From positions 1-64,000 of the forward strand of contig JAKSKK010000006.1 of NCBI GenBank assembly GCA_024401745.1: DNA of 64,000 nucleotides. Direction: 5' to 3'. How positions within the stretch are numbered: position 1 is the first letter of the stretch; each line of letters begins with the position of its first letter. The DNA is from Bacteroidales bacterium. GTDB taxonomy: Bacteria > Bacteroidota > Bacteroidia > Bacteroidales > UBA932. The position numbers were made by a program, and so were the translations under genes. The notes under the pieces are model-generated. The model saw nothing but the letters and a program-made list of their open reading frames with translations, ran no database searches and was not told the origin of the DNA. Shown piece after piece: positions 33,495 through 44,256 of the stretch.

Positions 33495-35666
33495 ATGAAA
33501 CGTACACTTCTGCTGCTTGCCCTCGCTGCTCTGGCCTTTGGCTGCGCGCAGCCTGCAGCAATGCACGAACCTGTTGACTACGTCAGCACTTTGGTGGGAA
33601 CAATGTCGAAGTTCTCACTCTCCACAGGCAACACCTATCCTGCCGTTGCCATGCCGTGGGGTACACATTTCTGGACTCCTCAGACCGGCAGGAACGGCGA
33701 CGGCTGGACCTACAGCTACACTGCCGACAAGATACGTGGCGTCAAGATGACCCACCAGCCCAGCCCCTGGATCAACGACTACGGCCAGTTCAGCATCATG
33801 CCCGTTACGGCAGCTGCAACCGTCGACGAGAACGAGCGCGCCAGCTGGTTCTCCCACAAGGCTGAGACCGCAACTCCTTACTACTATGCGGTTTACCTTG
33901 CCGACCAAGATACTTACCTTGAACTCGCTCCCACCGAGCGCGCCGCCAAGTTCCGCATCACCTATCCTGAGTGCGAGCAGTCTTTCCTCGTGCTCGACGC
34001 CATCGATGCCGAGAATGCGACCTTCGAGGTTTCCGGCAACCGCATAATAGGTTCCACCACCAACAATCACGGTGGTGTGACCGAGAACTTCCGCCTGTGG
34101 TTCATCATCGACGTCGACACTCCCTTCACCGTCGTGAAGCAGGAGGCCGACAAGCTGATGCTCGGTTTCGCCACTGAGCGCGGGCAGAAGGTCGGCCTGA
34201 GCGTGGCTGCATCGTTCATCAGTGCCCAGCAGGCAGAGGTGAACATGCAGGAACTCGGCGACGGCGACTTCGAGCGTATAAAGATGGCCGGCCGTGAGCG
34301 CTGGAACGAGGTACTTTCGGCTGCCAAGGTCGAGGACGATGACCTCGACAACCTGCGTACCTTCTATTCCTGCCTCTACCGTTCTGTTCTCTTCCCACGC
34401 GACCTCAGCGAGGTCACCGAAGACGGCCGCAGAGTGCACTACAGCCCGTATGACGGGCAGGTGCATGACGGCTATCTCTTCGGCGACAACGGCTTCTGGG
34501 ACACCTTCCGCTGCGAATTCGCACTGCTTGACCTCCTCTATCCCAAGCAGGCTGTGAACGTGCAGGAAGGCCTTGTGAACACCTGGAAGGAGAGCGGATT
34601 CCTGCCCGAGTGGGCAAGCCCCGGCCACCGCGACTGCATGGTCGGCAACAACTCCGCTTCCATAGTTGCAGAGGCCTACCTCAAGGGCCTGCGTGGCTAT
34701 GACATCGACGCCCTGTGGGATGCCGTCACCTTCGGCGCTCACCACGCACATCCCAGCATCAAGTCTACCGGCCGCCTTGGCTGGGAGTATTATGACTCAC
34801 TGGGTTACGTGCCCTGTAACGTAGGCATAAACGAGAGCGCCGCACGCACTCTCGAGTACGCTTACGACGACTGGTGCATCGCCCAGCTCGGAAAGGCACT
34901 CGGCAAGTCCGAGGAGGAGATCGCTCCCTATGAGAAGGCGGCTCAGAACTACCGCAATCTCTACCGCGAAGCCGACCACCTGATGGGTGGACGCAACGCC
35001 GACGGCACATTCCCCGAGGTGTTCAGCCCTCTCAATTGGGGTGGTGATTTCACCGAAGGCAATTCACTGCACTACAGCTGGAGTGTCTTCCATGACATCC
35101 CCGGCCTTATCGAGCTCATGGGCGGCAACGAGCAGTTCGCCGCAAACCTTGACGGTGTGTTCGACATGCCCCCTCTGTTCGACGACAGCTACTACGGCAT
35201 AACGATTCACGAGATACGCGAGATGCAGATCATGAACATGGGCAACTACGCACACGGCAATCAGCCCATCCAGCACATGCTCTATCTGTATGACTGGTGC
35301 GGCCAGCCCGAGAAGACTCAGGCCAAGGTCCGCGAGGTGATGCAGAAGTTCTACACTGCCGCTCCTGACGGATACTGCGGCGACGAGGACAACGGCCAGA
35401 CCAGTGCATGGTACGTATTCTCTGCCCTGGGATTCTACCCCGTATGCCCTGCAAGCTGCGAGTATGCGATAGGTTCTCCCATCTTTGACAAGGTTACCCT
35501 CAGCACTGGTGCAAACCAGCTGGTAATCAGTACAAAGAACGGCAGCCGTGAGGCCTGCTACATAGCTTCGAAGAAGCTGAACGGGCGCCCTCTCGAGGGC
35601 AATTTCATCAAGCATAGCGATCTCGTGAATGGAGGAAAGCTAGACTTCGTGATGTCTGCTGATTAA
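33495..35666 (+). CDS. GH92-family alpha-mannosidase with Gln at the general-acid position
   Basis: 723 residues with a lipoprotein signal (Cys17). The layout is full length: N-terminal beta-sandwich ('STGNTYPAVAMPWGTHFW', 'THQPSPWINDYGQFSIMP') and (alpha/alpha)6 barrel ('FWDTFRCEFALL', 'GDEDNGQTSAWYVFSALGFY'). At the site where GH92 enzymes carry the acid Glu in H-G-N-E-P-x-x-H, this protein has HGNQPIQH with Gln590 (codon CAG at 35262). The base Asp region is kept. From memory, the same Glu-to-Gln change is found in a GH92 enzyme that cleaves mannose-alpha-1-phosphate-6-mannose, where the phosphate leaving group needs no acid. The GH92 domain of the 15019-18543 gene keeps Glu. It is the last gene of the operon, before a terminator. 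Confidence 0.92.
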   Translation: MKRTLLLLALAALAFGCAQPAAMHEPVDYVSTLVGTMSKFSLSTGNTYPAVAMPWGTHFWTPQTGRNGDGWTYSYTADKIRGVKMTHQPSPWINDYGQFSIMPVTAAATVDENERASWFSHKAETATPYYYAVYLADQDTYLELAPTERAAKFRITYPECEQSFLVLDAIDAENATFEVSGNRIIGSTTNNHGGVTENFRLWFIIDVDTPFTVVKQEADKLMLGFATERGQKVGLSVAASFISAQQAEVNMQELGDGDFERIKMAGRERWNEVLSAAKVEDDDLDNLRTFYSCLYRSVLFPRDLSEVTEDGRRVHYSPYDGQVHDGYLFGDNGFWDTFRCEFALLDLLYPKQAVNVQEGLVNTWKESGFLPEWASPGHRDCMVGNNSASIVAEAYLKGLRGYDIDALWDAVTFGAHHAHPSIKSTGRLGWEYYDSLGYVPCNVGINESAARTLEYAYDDWCIAQLGKALGKSEEEIAPYEKAAQNYRNLYREADHLMGGRNADGTFPEVFSPLNWGGDFTEGNSLHYSWSVFHDIPGLIELMGGNEQFAANLDGVFDMPPLFDDSYYGITIHEIREMQIMNMGNYAHGNQPIQHMLYLYDWCGQPEKTQAKVREVMQKFYTAAPDGYCGDEDNGQTSAWYVFSALGFYPVCPASCEYAIGSPIFDKVTLSTGANQLVISTKNGSREACYIASKKLNGRPLEGNFIKHSDLVNGGKLDFVMSAD

Positions 35667-35696
35667 CAATTCAGACAGATTTTCGTCTAATAAACG

Positions 35697-35734
35697 GAAG
35701 CAGTCATAGAATGCGACCTATGACTGCTTCTTTG
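35697..35734 (+). terminator. Hairpin terminator at the end of the glycosidase operon
   Basis: Thirteen-nt perfectly paired arms (35697-35709, 35718-35730) around an 8-nt loop, followed by TTTG. The T-run is short, so it may be leaky. Confidence 0.75.
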
Positions 35735-35759
35735 TTGTGTATTACCCGAAATTAATCTG

Positions 35760-38138
35760 ATGAATTACAATATGAGAAAGGCATTGATGGCCATGTGCAG
35801 CCTCTGGCTCGCACTGGGTGGAGTCTGCTTCGGGCAGGCAACGAGTACTTTAGTTGGAAATGTGAAGGACGGAACCACAGGTGAGGTCCTGGAATTCGCT
35901 ACTGTGGTACTGGCGAAAGGCGATTCCACAGTGGTCGCAGGAGCCATGACGGACGAGCAGGGTCACTTTGAGATAAAGGCCCAGCCGGGCAGATACATTC
36001 TTTCGGTCGCCCTTATCGGATACAAGGGCTATGTCGCCCCTGTAGACCTTTCTCAGAACTGTGACGCTGGCAGGATAGCGCTTGTCCAGGACCAGTATAT
36101 GCTCGGAGAGGCCGTGGTGGAGGCGCAGCTGCCAAGAACCGAGCTCAAGGGTGATGCGGTGGTGACCAACATCTCAGGATCGGTTCTCGAGCACGCAGGA
36201 ACTGCCCAGGACCTTATGGGGAAGATTCCGGGAATGATCCAGCGCGATGGCAAGAGCGAGGTCATAGGCAGGGGAGAGCCTGTCTATTACATCAACGGCC
36301 GCCGTGTGCTTGATCCTGATGAACTCCGCAGTCTCATGTCGGAGGAAGTCCGCGCAATCGAGGTGGTGAACAACCCCGGTGCAGCATATGGCGCGGAAAT
36401 CAAGGCCGTGGTGCGGATCAAGACCATAAGGCGGCAGGGAGAAGGCTTCGGCTTTGCCCTCACTAGTCAGGCAAAGCAGCACCTTACCTGCAAGGACTTC
36501 GAGCCGTCGTGGTCAGTACTTGACCTGAACTACAGGAAAGGCAACCTTGACTTCATAGGCAAACTGCTCTACTGGGACAATTACGGGTATCAGTATGCCG
36601 ACATCGCAGAGACCTCATTTGCAGCAGGCAACCTCTTTGATCAGTCGGGCAGGCTTGCCGTGAGGCAGCATGCAGGCGGCACGAATTCGATATTCGGTGT
36701 GAACTGGCAGATAAACGAGAACCATTCCGTGGGATTGCAGCTGCAGTACAACGGCCTTCTCTTCGGCAGCTATAAGGAAGTGGTCAATGAAGATGTGTTC
36801 ATGAACAAGGCCCTTATCGACAATCTGGTGTCGGAAAACAATACCAATATGGTTACAAACGGCGGATGGCTGGGCAATCTCTACTATAGCGGAAAGGCGG
36901 ATAAGCTTGAGATAGAGTTCAATACAGACTTTCAAACCAATGCAGAATGCAATGAGAGCAGGATTGACGAGTCCAGCACGGTGAATCCCCGCAGCATCGA
37001 CAGCAGCGTTGACAACCGATACGGCATTGTGGCGAGCAAAATAGTTTTCAAGTACCCTGTATGGAAGGGCCAGATTCAGGCTGGTGCAGAGGAGTCGTAT
37101 GTGAAGACCAGGCAGCAGCACAGGATTACATTCGAGGAGATCGCCCCATCCGAGTCCGAACTCAGGGAGAACAACATAGCTGGTTTTGCCGAGTACTTTC
37201 TTCCCTTGAATATAGGACAGTTGAGTGCAGGTGTACGTTATGAACATGTTGATTATGAGTACGATGACATTACCGGAACAGGCGATTTGGAACGTAGGCA
37301 GGACAACTGGTTCCCTTCAGCTTCGTTCTCCACAAAGATTGGTAAGGTAGCATTGAGTGCAAGCATATCCGGCAAGACCCAGCGTCCCGGTTTCTGGAAG
37401 CTTTCGAACGAGATGCAGTATCACAGCCGCTTCACCTATCAGACAGGCGACCCTACACTGAAGAACGAGAAGTATATAGACGCTGCCATCAACGCAAACT
37501 GGAAATGGCTGACATTCAGTACAACTTTCGAGAATATCAAGGACGCAATAGACCAGGTGGGACACCCGTATGGTGACGACGGCATTACTCTGCTGACCTA
37601 CGAGAACATGAAGTCACCCATAAACATATACAGCGCATATGTGACTGCCGCTCCTACCATAGGATGCTGGAGTCCTCAGTATACTGCAGGGGTCAGGAAG
37701 CAGTTCTTCAACATTGACGTAGCCGATGGTCGTGAACCTTCAGGATACAGGAATGTGAAATATGATACGCCCATGTTCATGCTGCAGTTCAACAACGCTT
37801 TCCGTTTCAGGAATGACTGGGAGTTTTCGGCCGACTACAGGTTCCAGAGCAGGATGAGTTACGGATCCGCAGAAATCCTGAGCAGGACTAACGTACTTGA
37901 TTTCAGCGTGCAGAAGTCCTTCTTCAAAGACAGGTCGCTGACCGTCAGGCTGAGTGCCACCGATGTTCTCAACCGTTCTCAGGAACACGTTGTGGTCGAT
38001 TACGGCAATTTCTATGTCGACCAGAACAACGACCACAGGAATCCCGCCATATTGCTCCGCGTCTCCTACCATTTCAACACCATAGTCAGCAAGTACAAGG
38101 GCACGGGTGCGGGTGACGCGGTCAAGAACAGGTTCTAG
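35760..38138 (+). CDS. TonB-receptor-like outer-membrane beta-barrel protein (OMP_b-brl_3 type)
   Basis: 792 residues; the ATG at 35772 (MRKALMAMCSLWL) is an equally good start. A signal peptide is followed by a carboxypeptidase-regulatory-like domain (about 28-110: 'STLVGNVKDGTTGEVLEFATVVLAKGD'). A reduced plug (about 125-230: 'AQDLMGKIPGMIQRDG', 'PVYYINGRRVLDPDEL') leads to a long barrel with a closing 'VSYHFN'. This is the OMP_b-brl_3 family, found alone without SusD; cargo is unknown and may be peptides or siderophores rather than glycans. It has its own position after the terminator at 35697 and is 65 bp upstream of the esterase-GH95 gene. Confidence 0.85.
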   Translation: MNYNMRKALMAMCSLWLALGGVCFGQATSTLVGNVKDGTTGEVLEFATVVLAKGDSTVVAGAMTDEQGHFEIKAQPGRYILSVALIGYKGYVAPVDLSQNCDAGRIALVQDQYMLGEAVVEAQLPRTELKGDAVVTNISGSVLEHAGTAQDLMGKIPGMIQRDGKSEVIGRGEPVYYINGRRVLDPDELRSLMSEEVRAIEVVNNPGAAYGAEIKAVVRIKTIRRQGEGFGFALTSQAKQHLTCKDFEPSWSVLDLNYRKGNLDFIGKLLYWDNYGYQYADIAETSFAAGNLFDQSGRLAVRQHAGGTNSIFGVNWQINENHSVGLQLQYNGLLFGSYKEVVNEDVFMNKALIDNLVSENNTNMVTNGGWLGNLYYSGKADKLEIEFNTDFQTNAECNESRIDESSTVNPRSIDSSVDNRYGIVASKIVFKYPVWKGQIQAGAEESYVKTRQQHRITFEEIAPSESELRENNIAGFAEYFLPLNIGQLSAGVRYEHVDYEYDDITGTGDLERRQDNWFPSASFSTKIGKVALSASISGKTQRPGFWKLSNEMQYHSRFTYQTGDPTLKNEKYIDAAINANWKWLTFSTTFENIKDAIDQVGHPYGDDGITLLTYENMKSPINIYSAYVTAAPTIGCWSPQYTAGVRKQFFNIDVADGREPSGYRNVKYDTPMFMLQFNNAFRFRNDWEFSADYRFQSRMSYGSAEILSRTNVLDFSVQKSFFKDRSLTVRLSATDVLNRSQEHVVVDYGNFYVDQNNDHRNPAILLRVSYHFNTIVSKYKGTGAGDAVKNRF

Positions 38139-38171
38139 GCCACGGATGAAGGGTTATTCAATTTTTGTTTG

Positions 38172-38179
38172 TATTTTTG
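38172..38179 (+). promoter_or_regulatory. Candidate -7 box for the esterase-GH95/ABC/homocysteine operon
   Basis: TATTTTTG matches TAnnTTTG and ends 24 bp before the ATG at 38204. It overlaps the longer open frame beginning at 38165, so it supports the later start. Confidence 0.45.
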
Positions 38180-38203
38180 TTTCTTAAGAAACTTAGATAC
38201 AAG

Positions 38204-41200
38204 ATGCGAAAATCACTGACCCTTCTCTTTTTGATACTCAGCGTCTGCGTTTCGGCATGCAACAGGCCCGGCAGTCTCTCGAAGGAGGCGGCCGAGCAGC
38301 TGCGTCAGACAGTCATAGCCGACTGGAAGCAGGCCAATGCCGGCAGCATGCAGGAGAATCTCGAAAGGCTCTGCGTGACTGACGCTAATGGCCACAGCAT
38401 GAAGTTCCTTGTGGACTGCTACGGAGACGAGCCTGAGGGAGGGCACAGTCTGTGGATATCCCTGCACGGAGGTGGCGGTACCACCGCCGAGATGAACGAC
38501 GGCCAGTGGGCGAACCAGCAGAAGATGTACCGCAGGGCTGATCCACCACAGCCGGTGGAAGGCTATTACATATCTCCCCGCTCAATCGAAGACGTATGGG
38601 ACATGTGGTTCCTCTGGAGCAACGATGACCTCTTCGAGCAGATCATCCGCACCATGGTGGTGCTGCACGGTGTCAACCCTGACAAGGTCTATCTGATGGG
38701 CTACTCCGCCGGTGGCGACGGTGTGTGGCGCATGGCTCCCCGCATGGCAGACCACTGGGCCGCAGCCGCAATGATGGCCGGCCATCCCGGCAGCGTCAAT
38801 CTCATGAACGTGAGGAACATGCCCTTCACCCTTTGGGTAGGTGAGAATGACGAGGCATACAACCGCAACACCCTTGTGCCCGAGAAGGCCAAGGAACTCG
38901 ATGTCCTGCAGGCCGCCGACCCTGAGGGGTACATCCACTCAGTCACTGTGGCCAAGGACCGCCCGCACTGGATGTATCTCGAGGACTCCGCAGCCTTCTC
39001 CTGGATGGCTCAGTACACCCGCAACCCTTATCCGAAGAGGGTAGTGTGGCGCCAGGAGGCCGAGGAGAACAACAGGCTCAGGCCCGCATTCTACTGGGTA
39101 AAGGCTCCCGAGAACGAACTGGGGGAGAGTGCCCACGGCAAGTGCGTCATAGCTCAGATAGACGGCAACACAATCGATATAGAGAAATGTGACTACGGCA
39201 GTCTGACCATATATCTCAACGACGACCTTGTTGACCTCGACAGGAAAGTCAAGGTCATATCCGGAGGAAAGATCCTGTTCAATGGTAAAGTCCCCAGGAC
39301 GGAGGAGAACATGATCGCCACTATGGAAGAGCGCGGCGACCCCAGCTATGTGTTCTGCTCACAGATTACCGTGGAGCTCACACCCCGTCAGAGCAGCAGC
39401 GACCTCGTTTTCGAAGAGCTCGCCTCCAGCTGGGACGAGGCCGTGCCCCTTGGCAATGCCGAACTTGGCCAGCTGGTCTGGCAGAAGGACGGGAATCTCC
39501 GTTTCTCTCTCGACCACTACGACCTGTGGGACCTTCGTCCTACCGAAGAGTTCGCCGACAGCGTGAGGTTTTCCTACAAATGGATTCAGGAACGTGTGGC
39601 CGACGGCGATACACAGGCAATCTGGGACGAGTTCGACAAGACCTACAGCGATGCCCCGGCACCTTCCAAGATAGCCTGCGCGGCACTTGAGTTCCCCATG
39701 GAAAGCCTCGGCGCCGTCAAGTCGGTCCGCCTTTTCATCAATGACGCCCTGTGCCGCGTGGAGTGGGAGAGCGGTGCTACGCTCGAGACCTTCGTGGCAG
39801 CCTCTGACCATGTGGGCTGGTTCGTGTTCAAGGGCGTGGATGACCCTGCCTTCGTGCCCTCCATCAAGGCTCCTCAGTACCATGAGAAGTCGGATACCGA
39901 CGGATATGGCATAATCACCAGCGACCTCGCTTCGCTTGGATATGAGCAGGGTGACGTCAGCACGACTTCGCGCAGCATCCACTATCATCAGAATGGCTGG
40001 GGCGATTACTCATACGACGTCGCAGTCCTGTGGAAGCATGACGGAGCCACTCTCACCGGAGCATGGTGCGTGAGCACTTCTCTCAATGACGTAAACGCCG
40101 TGGATGAGGTCAGAAAGGCCATGAAACGCGGCATGGCGAAGGACTTCCGCAGCCATCTTGCATATTGGGATGGCTTCTGGGTTGCTTCTTCAGTCACCGT
40201 GCCCGACCACGTGATCCAGAAGCAGTACGACAACGAGATGTACAAGCTCGGCTCTACCAGCCGCGAAGATTCTCGCCCGATATCGCTTCAGGCCGTGTGG
40301 ACGGCCGACAACGGCCTTCTTCCTCCCTGGAAGGGCGATTATCACAACGACCTGAACACCCAGCTCAGCTACTGGCCTGTATATGTAGGCAACCATCTGG
40401 CCGAGGGCCAGGCCTTCCTGAAGTACCTCTGGGACTGCAGAGACGCATTCAGGCTGTATGCCCGCGACTTCTTCGGGGTGGAGGGCATCATGGTTCCCGG
40501 TGTCGCTACGCTTGACGGCATTTCCATGGGAGGCTGGCCGCAGTACTCATTCTCGCCCACGACGGCGGCCTGGGTGGCACAGCACTTCTATCTGCACTGG
40601 AAGTATTCAGCCGACGACGAGTTCCTCAAAGATAGGGCCTATCCCTTCATGTCGGAAGTGACCACCGCCCTCGAGCAGCTTTCCCATATCGATTCAGACG
40701 GACATCGCGTACTACCTCTCAGCACCAGTCCCGAGATCTACGACAACAGCCTCAAGGCCTGGTTCCATACCATGACCAACTACGACGTGAGCCTGATGCG
40801 CTTCGCTTTCGGAGCCGCAGCCGAGATGGCTCAGGCAATCGGCCTCGATGAGGATGCCGCCCGCTGGAACGGATGCCTTGCACAGATGCAGCCTCTTGAC
40901 ATTCAGAACGATGTGCTGACCTTCGCCAAGGGCTTCCCTTACAATGAATCCCACCGGCACTTCTCACACGCCATGTCGATCTTCCCGCTTGAACTGATCG
41001 ACTGGAGCGATGGCGAGGAGTCGCAGAAGATCATAAAGGCCACTCTCGCACGGCTTGATGAGATCGGCCCCAGTCTGTGGTGCGGATATTCGTACTCATG
41101 GCTCGCCAACATGAAGGCGCACGCAATGGACGGCGAGGGTGCCGCAGAAGCCCTCCGCATATTTGCTGAGTGTTTCTGCCTGCCGAATACCTTCCATGCA

Positions 41201-41548
41201 AACGGAGACCAGACTCAGTCCGGCAAATCGAATTTCACATACAGGCCTTTCACGCTCGAAGGCAACTTCGCCTTTGCTTCCGGCCTGCAGCAGATGCTTT
41301 TGCAGAGCCATACCGGCACGATATGCGTATTCCCCGCAATTCCCTCCGACTGGAAGGACGTAAGCTTCAGCAGGCTGCGCGCCCGCGGGGCCTTCCTGGT
41401 CTCTGCAGCCATGGAAGATGGCATCGTGACAAGTTTGGAGGTCTACTCAGAGAAGGGCGGACGCCTTTCTGTCGAGGTACCCGGCAGGGAAGAACCATTC
41501 GTTACCGATACAAAGGCAGGGGAAACAGTTAAGATTATTGACAAATAA
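38204..41548 (+). CDS. Fusion of an alpha/beta-hydrolase esterase and a GH95-type alpha-L-fucosidase
   Basis: 1114 residues from the ATG at 38204, which opens a lipoprotein signal ([19 protein letters not shown]). Residues about 60-290 are an alpha/beta hydrolase: '[12 protein letters not shown]', nucleophile elbow '[10 protein letters not shown]' (Ser168), '[10 protein letters not shown]', and 'KDRPHW' as the likely His. Residues about 300-395 are the small beta domain that often follows such esterases. Residues about 400-1114 match GH95: '[12 protein letters not shown]', '[24 protein letters not shown]' (split here over two strands), '[12 protein letters not shown]' and '[20 protein letters not shown]'. 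GH95 removes alpha-1,2-fucose (or alpha-galactose) with inversion. The fusion suggests an acylated fucosylated or galactosylated glycan as substrate. The stop is 8 bp before the ABC transporter gene. Confidence 0.85.
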   Translation: MRKSLTLLFLILSVCVSACNRPGSLSKEAAEQLRQTVIADWKQANAGSMQENLERLCVTDANGHSMKFLVDCYGDEPEGGHSLWISLHGGGGTTAEMNDGQWANQQKMYRRADPPQPVEGYYISPRSIEDVWDMWFLWSNDDLFEQIIRTMVVLHGVNPDKVYLMGYSAGGDGVWRMAPRMADHWAAAAMMAGHPGSVNLMNVRNMPFTLWVGENDEAYNRNTLVPEKAKELDVLQAADPEGYIHSVTVAKDRPHWMYLEDSAAFSWMAQYTRNPYPKRVVWRQEAEENNRLRPAFYWVKAPENELGESAHGKCVIAQIDGNTIDIEKCDYGSLTIYLNDDLVDLDRKVKVISGGKILFNGKVPRTEENMIATMEERGDPSYVFCSQITVELTPRQSSSDLVFEELASSWDEAVPLGNAELGQLVWQKDGNLRFSLDHYDLWDLRPTEEFADSVRFSYKWIQERVADGDTQAIWDEFDKTYSDAPAPSKIACAALEFPMESLGAVKSVRLFINDALCRVEWESGATLETFVAASDHVGWFVFKGVDDPAFVPSIKAPQYHEKSDTDGYGIITSDLASLGYEQGDVSTTSRSIHYHQNGWGDYSYDVAVLWKHDGATLTGAWCVSTSLNDVNAVDEVRKAMKRGMAKDFRSHLAYWDGFWVASSVTVPDHVIQKQYDNEMYKLGSTSREDSRPISLQAVWTADNGLLPPWKGDYHNDLNTQLSYWPVYVGNHLAEGQAFLKYLWDCRDAFRLYARDFFGVEGIMVPGVATLDGISMGGWPQYSFSPTTAAWVAQHFYLHWKYSADDEFLKDRAYPFMSEVTTALEQLSHIDSDGHRVLPLSTSPEIYDNSLKAWFHTMTNYDVSLMRFAFGAAAEMAQAIGLDEDAARWNGCLAQMQPLDIQNDVLTFAKGFPYNESHRHFSHAMSIFPLELIDWSDGEESQKIIKATLARLDEIGPSLWCGYSYSWLANMKAHAMDGEGAAEALRIFAECFCLPNTFHANGDQTQSGKSNFTYRPFTLEGNFAFASGLQQMLLQSHTGTICVFPAIPSDWKDVSFSRLRARGAFLVSAAMEDGIVTSLEVYSEKGGRLSVEVPGREEPFVTDTKAGETVKIIDK

Positions 41549-41556
41549 AGACAGGT

Positions 41557-44235
41557 ATGATGCTGACGACAACATTCTGGCAAAGGATTGCCTCTTCATT
41601 CTACAACAATTTCATACAGGACAACCGTTACACCTTGATTCTGGACGGTCTCAAGACAACTCTGATCATCACATTGTTCGCGGTGCTCCTTGGAACCCTT
41701 CTGGGCGGCCTCATCTGCTGGATGAGGATGAACCGGAACAAGACTCTCCAGGGTATAGCCAAGGTCTATATCGACATCATGCGCGGCACGCCCGTACTGG
41801 TGATGCTCATGATAATGTACTACATCGTACTTGCACCGGTGAATGCGTCCGGCGTGCTCGTTGCCATCATCACATTCGCGATGAACACGGCCGCCTACGT
41901 ATGTGAGATGCTGAGGACCAGCATCCAGGGCGTCGACCGCGGCCAGACCGAGGCAGGCCTGTCTCTCGGGTTCAGCCGGTATCAGACATTCTTCGGCATA
42001 GTCCTGCCCCAGGCTGTCAAGAGCATGATGCCTGTTTATCAGGGAGAGGTTATCAGCCTCCTGAAGAGCACTTCCATCGTCGGCTATGTGGCCGTGATCG
42101 ACATGACAAAGGCATCCGACATCATCCGTGCCCGAACCTTCGATGCCTTCTTCCCGTTGCTGACAATAGCAGTGGTCTACTTCCTGATAGCCTGGCTGAT
42201 AGGGCTCCTGCTCAAGGCTCTTGCAAAGCCTCGCCGCAGGCACAGTCATGCGGCCGTCATGCTTCTGCTGCCACTGATGCTGTTCACGTCCGTTTCATGC
42301 ACCAAGCAGGAAATCAAGGAGATAACCTGCGAGGAGGATCTGGCCGACCAGCCACTTTCGGTGATTCACGGTTCGCTCACTGAGCAGTTCATTCTCGACA
42401 AGCGTGGGCCAAAAGGCCTGCTCTCATACAACAATGACGTCGATGCATTGGAATCTGTGCTCCGCAACAAGGCGAGAGCCTTCATGGTCGACGACATCTT
42501 GGCCCTTGTCCCTCTCAAGAAGTACCCTGAGCTGGACACCATACCATCATCCTATCCTGCCATGCCCGTGGGCGCATGCTTCAGGCTCGACGACGACTAT
42601 CTTGCCGGTGAGTTCGAGAAGTTCATCAACGACATGAACGTCACCGGAGAGAACCAGGCGATCAGGGAGAAGTGGATGACCCGTGACTGGGAAGAATGCC
42701 ACCGGGATGTGAACCTACCTACTCTTGGCGAACCCTTGAAGGTTGCCGTGATGGCCACCAGCCCGCCGTTCAACTTCATGATGAACGGCGACTATGACGG
42801 ATATGAGATCGAGCTGGCGCGTCTTTTCGCACAGCGTATAGGCCGCCCCGTGGAATTCATGAACATGGACTTCGGAGGCATCATGCCCAGCATCGCCACA
42901 GGCAAGGCCGACATGGCATTTGCATGCATCTCCATTACCAAGGAGCGTGAGAATACAGTCAGGCTGATCCCTTACTTCGAAAGCTGCATCCTATATCTCT
43001 TCAAGAAGACCGAGGCCTTCGAGACAGCGGAGAAAGGCGGCGGCATCCTTCCATGGCTGCTGCTGGCGCTTGCGGTCTGTGCGGCTGCTGTCGGTGTCTG
43101 CGTGCGTCTGCGCGGCAGAACCGACAGGAAGAGCGGCAGTCCGGTGGCTGACGGCGAGGTCATCATCAGGGTGTCCCATCTCCAGAAATGCTACCACGGG
43201 CTGAAGGTGCTCAAGGATGTGAATGCCGAAATCCGCAAAGGCGAGGTCATCAGCATCATAGGCCCTTCCGGCACCGGCAAGAGCACATTCCTGCGCTGCC
43301 TGAACCTTCTTGAGAAGCCCGACGGCGGAAGCATAGAGATAGGCGGCCAGGGCATTCTGGCGCCTGATGCCGACGTGCCAGCACTGCGCCAGAGGATGGG
43401 AATGGTGTTCCAGTCGTTCAACCTCTTCAACGGTAAGAGCATTCTGGAGAATGTGGCCTATGCTCCCGTCAAGCTGCTCGGAAAGAGCAGGGAGGAGGCT
43501 GAGGCCAAGGCTATGGAACTGCTTAGCCTTGTGGGACTTGCCGAGAAGGCAGACTATATGCCCGAGAACCTCTCCGGCGGCCAGAAGCAGAGAGTCGCCA
43601 TTGCGAGGGCACTTGCCATGGAGCCGGAGATCATACTGTTCGACGAACCCACCTCCGCCCTTGACCCTACTATGGTAAGCGAGGTCCTCGGCGTCATGAG
43701 GACTCTTGCCAGGAAGGGCATGACCATGGTCGTGGTCACTCACGAGATGCGCTTCGCCAAGGACGTCTCATCCCGCGTGTTCTACATGAACGAGGGCGTC
43801 ATCTACGAGGAAGGCAGCCCCGAGCAGATATTCGAGAATCCGCAGAAGGAGCTCACTCGCAAGTTCATCAACCAGATAAGGGAATGCACCTACGACATTG
43901 CCAGCAGACACTATGACTATTATGAGATGATGGCAAGGATAGGTAACTTCTGCTGGAAGTACAACATGGGCGATTCTACCATTGACCGTGTGGCGCACGT
44001 GGTGGAGGAAGGTCTGCTTCTAGTCGGTCCCGAGGCCGGCACAGGCGTCAAGGTCAGCTACTCCGAGAAGACGTCGGTCAAGGAGGTCTGCATAACCACG
44101 CCCAAGGTTCTCGATGAGTCCATTCTGGACAATCCCATGAACAAGCTCTCGTGTGACATCTTGCGCGGTATCTGCAAGGATGTCAGCATCAGCCGTTCGG
44201 CAGACCGGACCACATTGACATGCACAATAGAATGA
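41557..44235 (+). CDS. Single-chain amino-acid ABC transporter: permease, rearranged binding protein and ATPase
   Basis: 892 residues. 1-225: polar amino-acid permease (HisM/GlnP type) with the EAA loop '[21 protein letters not shown]'. 226-250: a lipoprotein-like membrane segment ending 'FTSVSC'. 251-375: a segment matching lobe 2 of family-3 solute-binding proteins ('[21 protein letters not shown]', split over its strand-loop). 391-483: a segment matching lobe 1 ('[19 protein letters not shown]', '[23 protein letters not shown]'). The lobes are thus in reversed order. 494-519: a membrane helix back to the cytoplasm. 535-775: GlnQ-type ATPase with Walker A 'GPSGTGKST', 'LSGGQKQR' and '[12 protein letters not shown]'. 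778-892: an extra domain of uncertain nature. A dimer of this one chain could be a complete importer. Substrate unknown; the homocysteine genes downstream hint at a sulfur or aspartate-family amino acid. Confidence 0.85.
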   Translation: MMLTTTFWQRIASSFYNNFIQDNRYTLILDGLKTTLIITLFAVLLGTLLGGLICWMRMNRNKTLQGIAKVYIDIMRGTPVLVMLMIMYYIVLAPVNASGVLVAIITFAMNTAAYVCEMLRTSIQGVDRGQTEAGLSLGFSRYQTFFGIVLPQAVKSMMPVYQGEVISLLKSTSIVGYVAVIDMTKASDIIRARTFDAFFPLLTIAVVYFLIAWLIGLLLKALAKPRRRHSHAAVMLLLPLMLFTSVSCTKQEIKEITCEEDLADQPLSVIHGSLTEQFILDKRGPKGLLSYNNDVDALESVLRNKARAFMVDDILALVPLKKYPELDTIPSSYPAMPVGACFRLDDDYLAGEFEKFINDMNVTGENQAIREKWMTRDWEECHRDVNLPTLGEPLKVAVMATSPPFNFMMNGDYDGYEIELARLFAQRIGRPVEFMNMDFGGIMPSIATGKADMAFACISITKERENTVRLIPYFESCILYLFKKTEAFETAEKGGGILPWLLLALAVCAAAVGVCVRLRGRTDRKSGSPVADGEVIIRVSHLQKCYHGLKVLKDVNAEIRKGEVISIIGPSGTGKSTFLRCLNLLEKPDGGSIEIGGQGILAPDADVPALRQRMGMVFQSFNLFNGKSILENVAYAPVKLLGKSREEAEAKAMELLSLVGLAEKADYMPENLSGGQKQRVAIARALAMEPEIILFDEPTSALDPTMVSEVLGVMRTLARKGMTMVVVTHEMRFAKDVSSRVFYMNEGVIYEEGSPEQIFENPQKELTRKFINQIRECTYDIASRHYDYYEMMARIGNFCWKYNMGDSTIDRVAHVVEEGLLLVGPEAGTGVKVSYSEKTSVKEVCITTPKVLDESILDNPMNKLSCDILRGICKDVSISRSADRTTLTCTIE

Positions 44236-44256
44236 TAATACGTAACATGGAAAGAT

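Noticed and set aside
38165..38203. GH95 fusion gene starting at 38165
   Set aside because: The first 13 codons overlap a -7 promoter box, and the lipoprotein signal starts cleanly at 38204.
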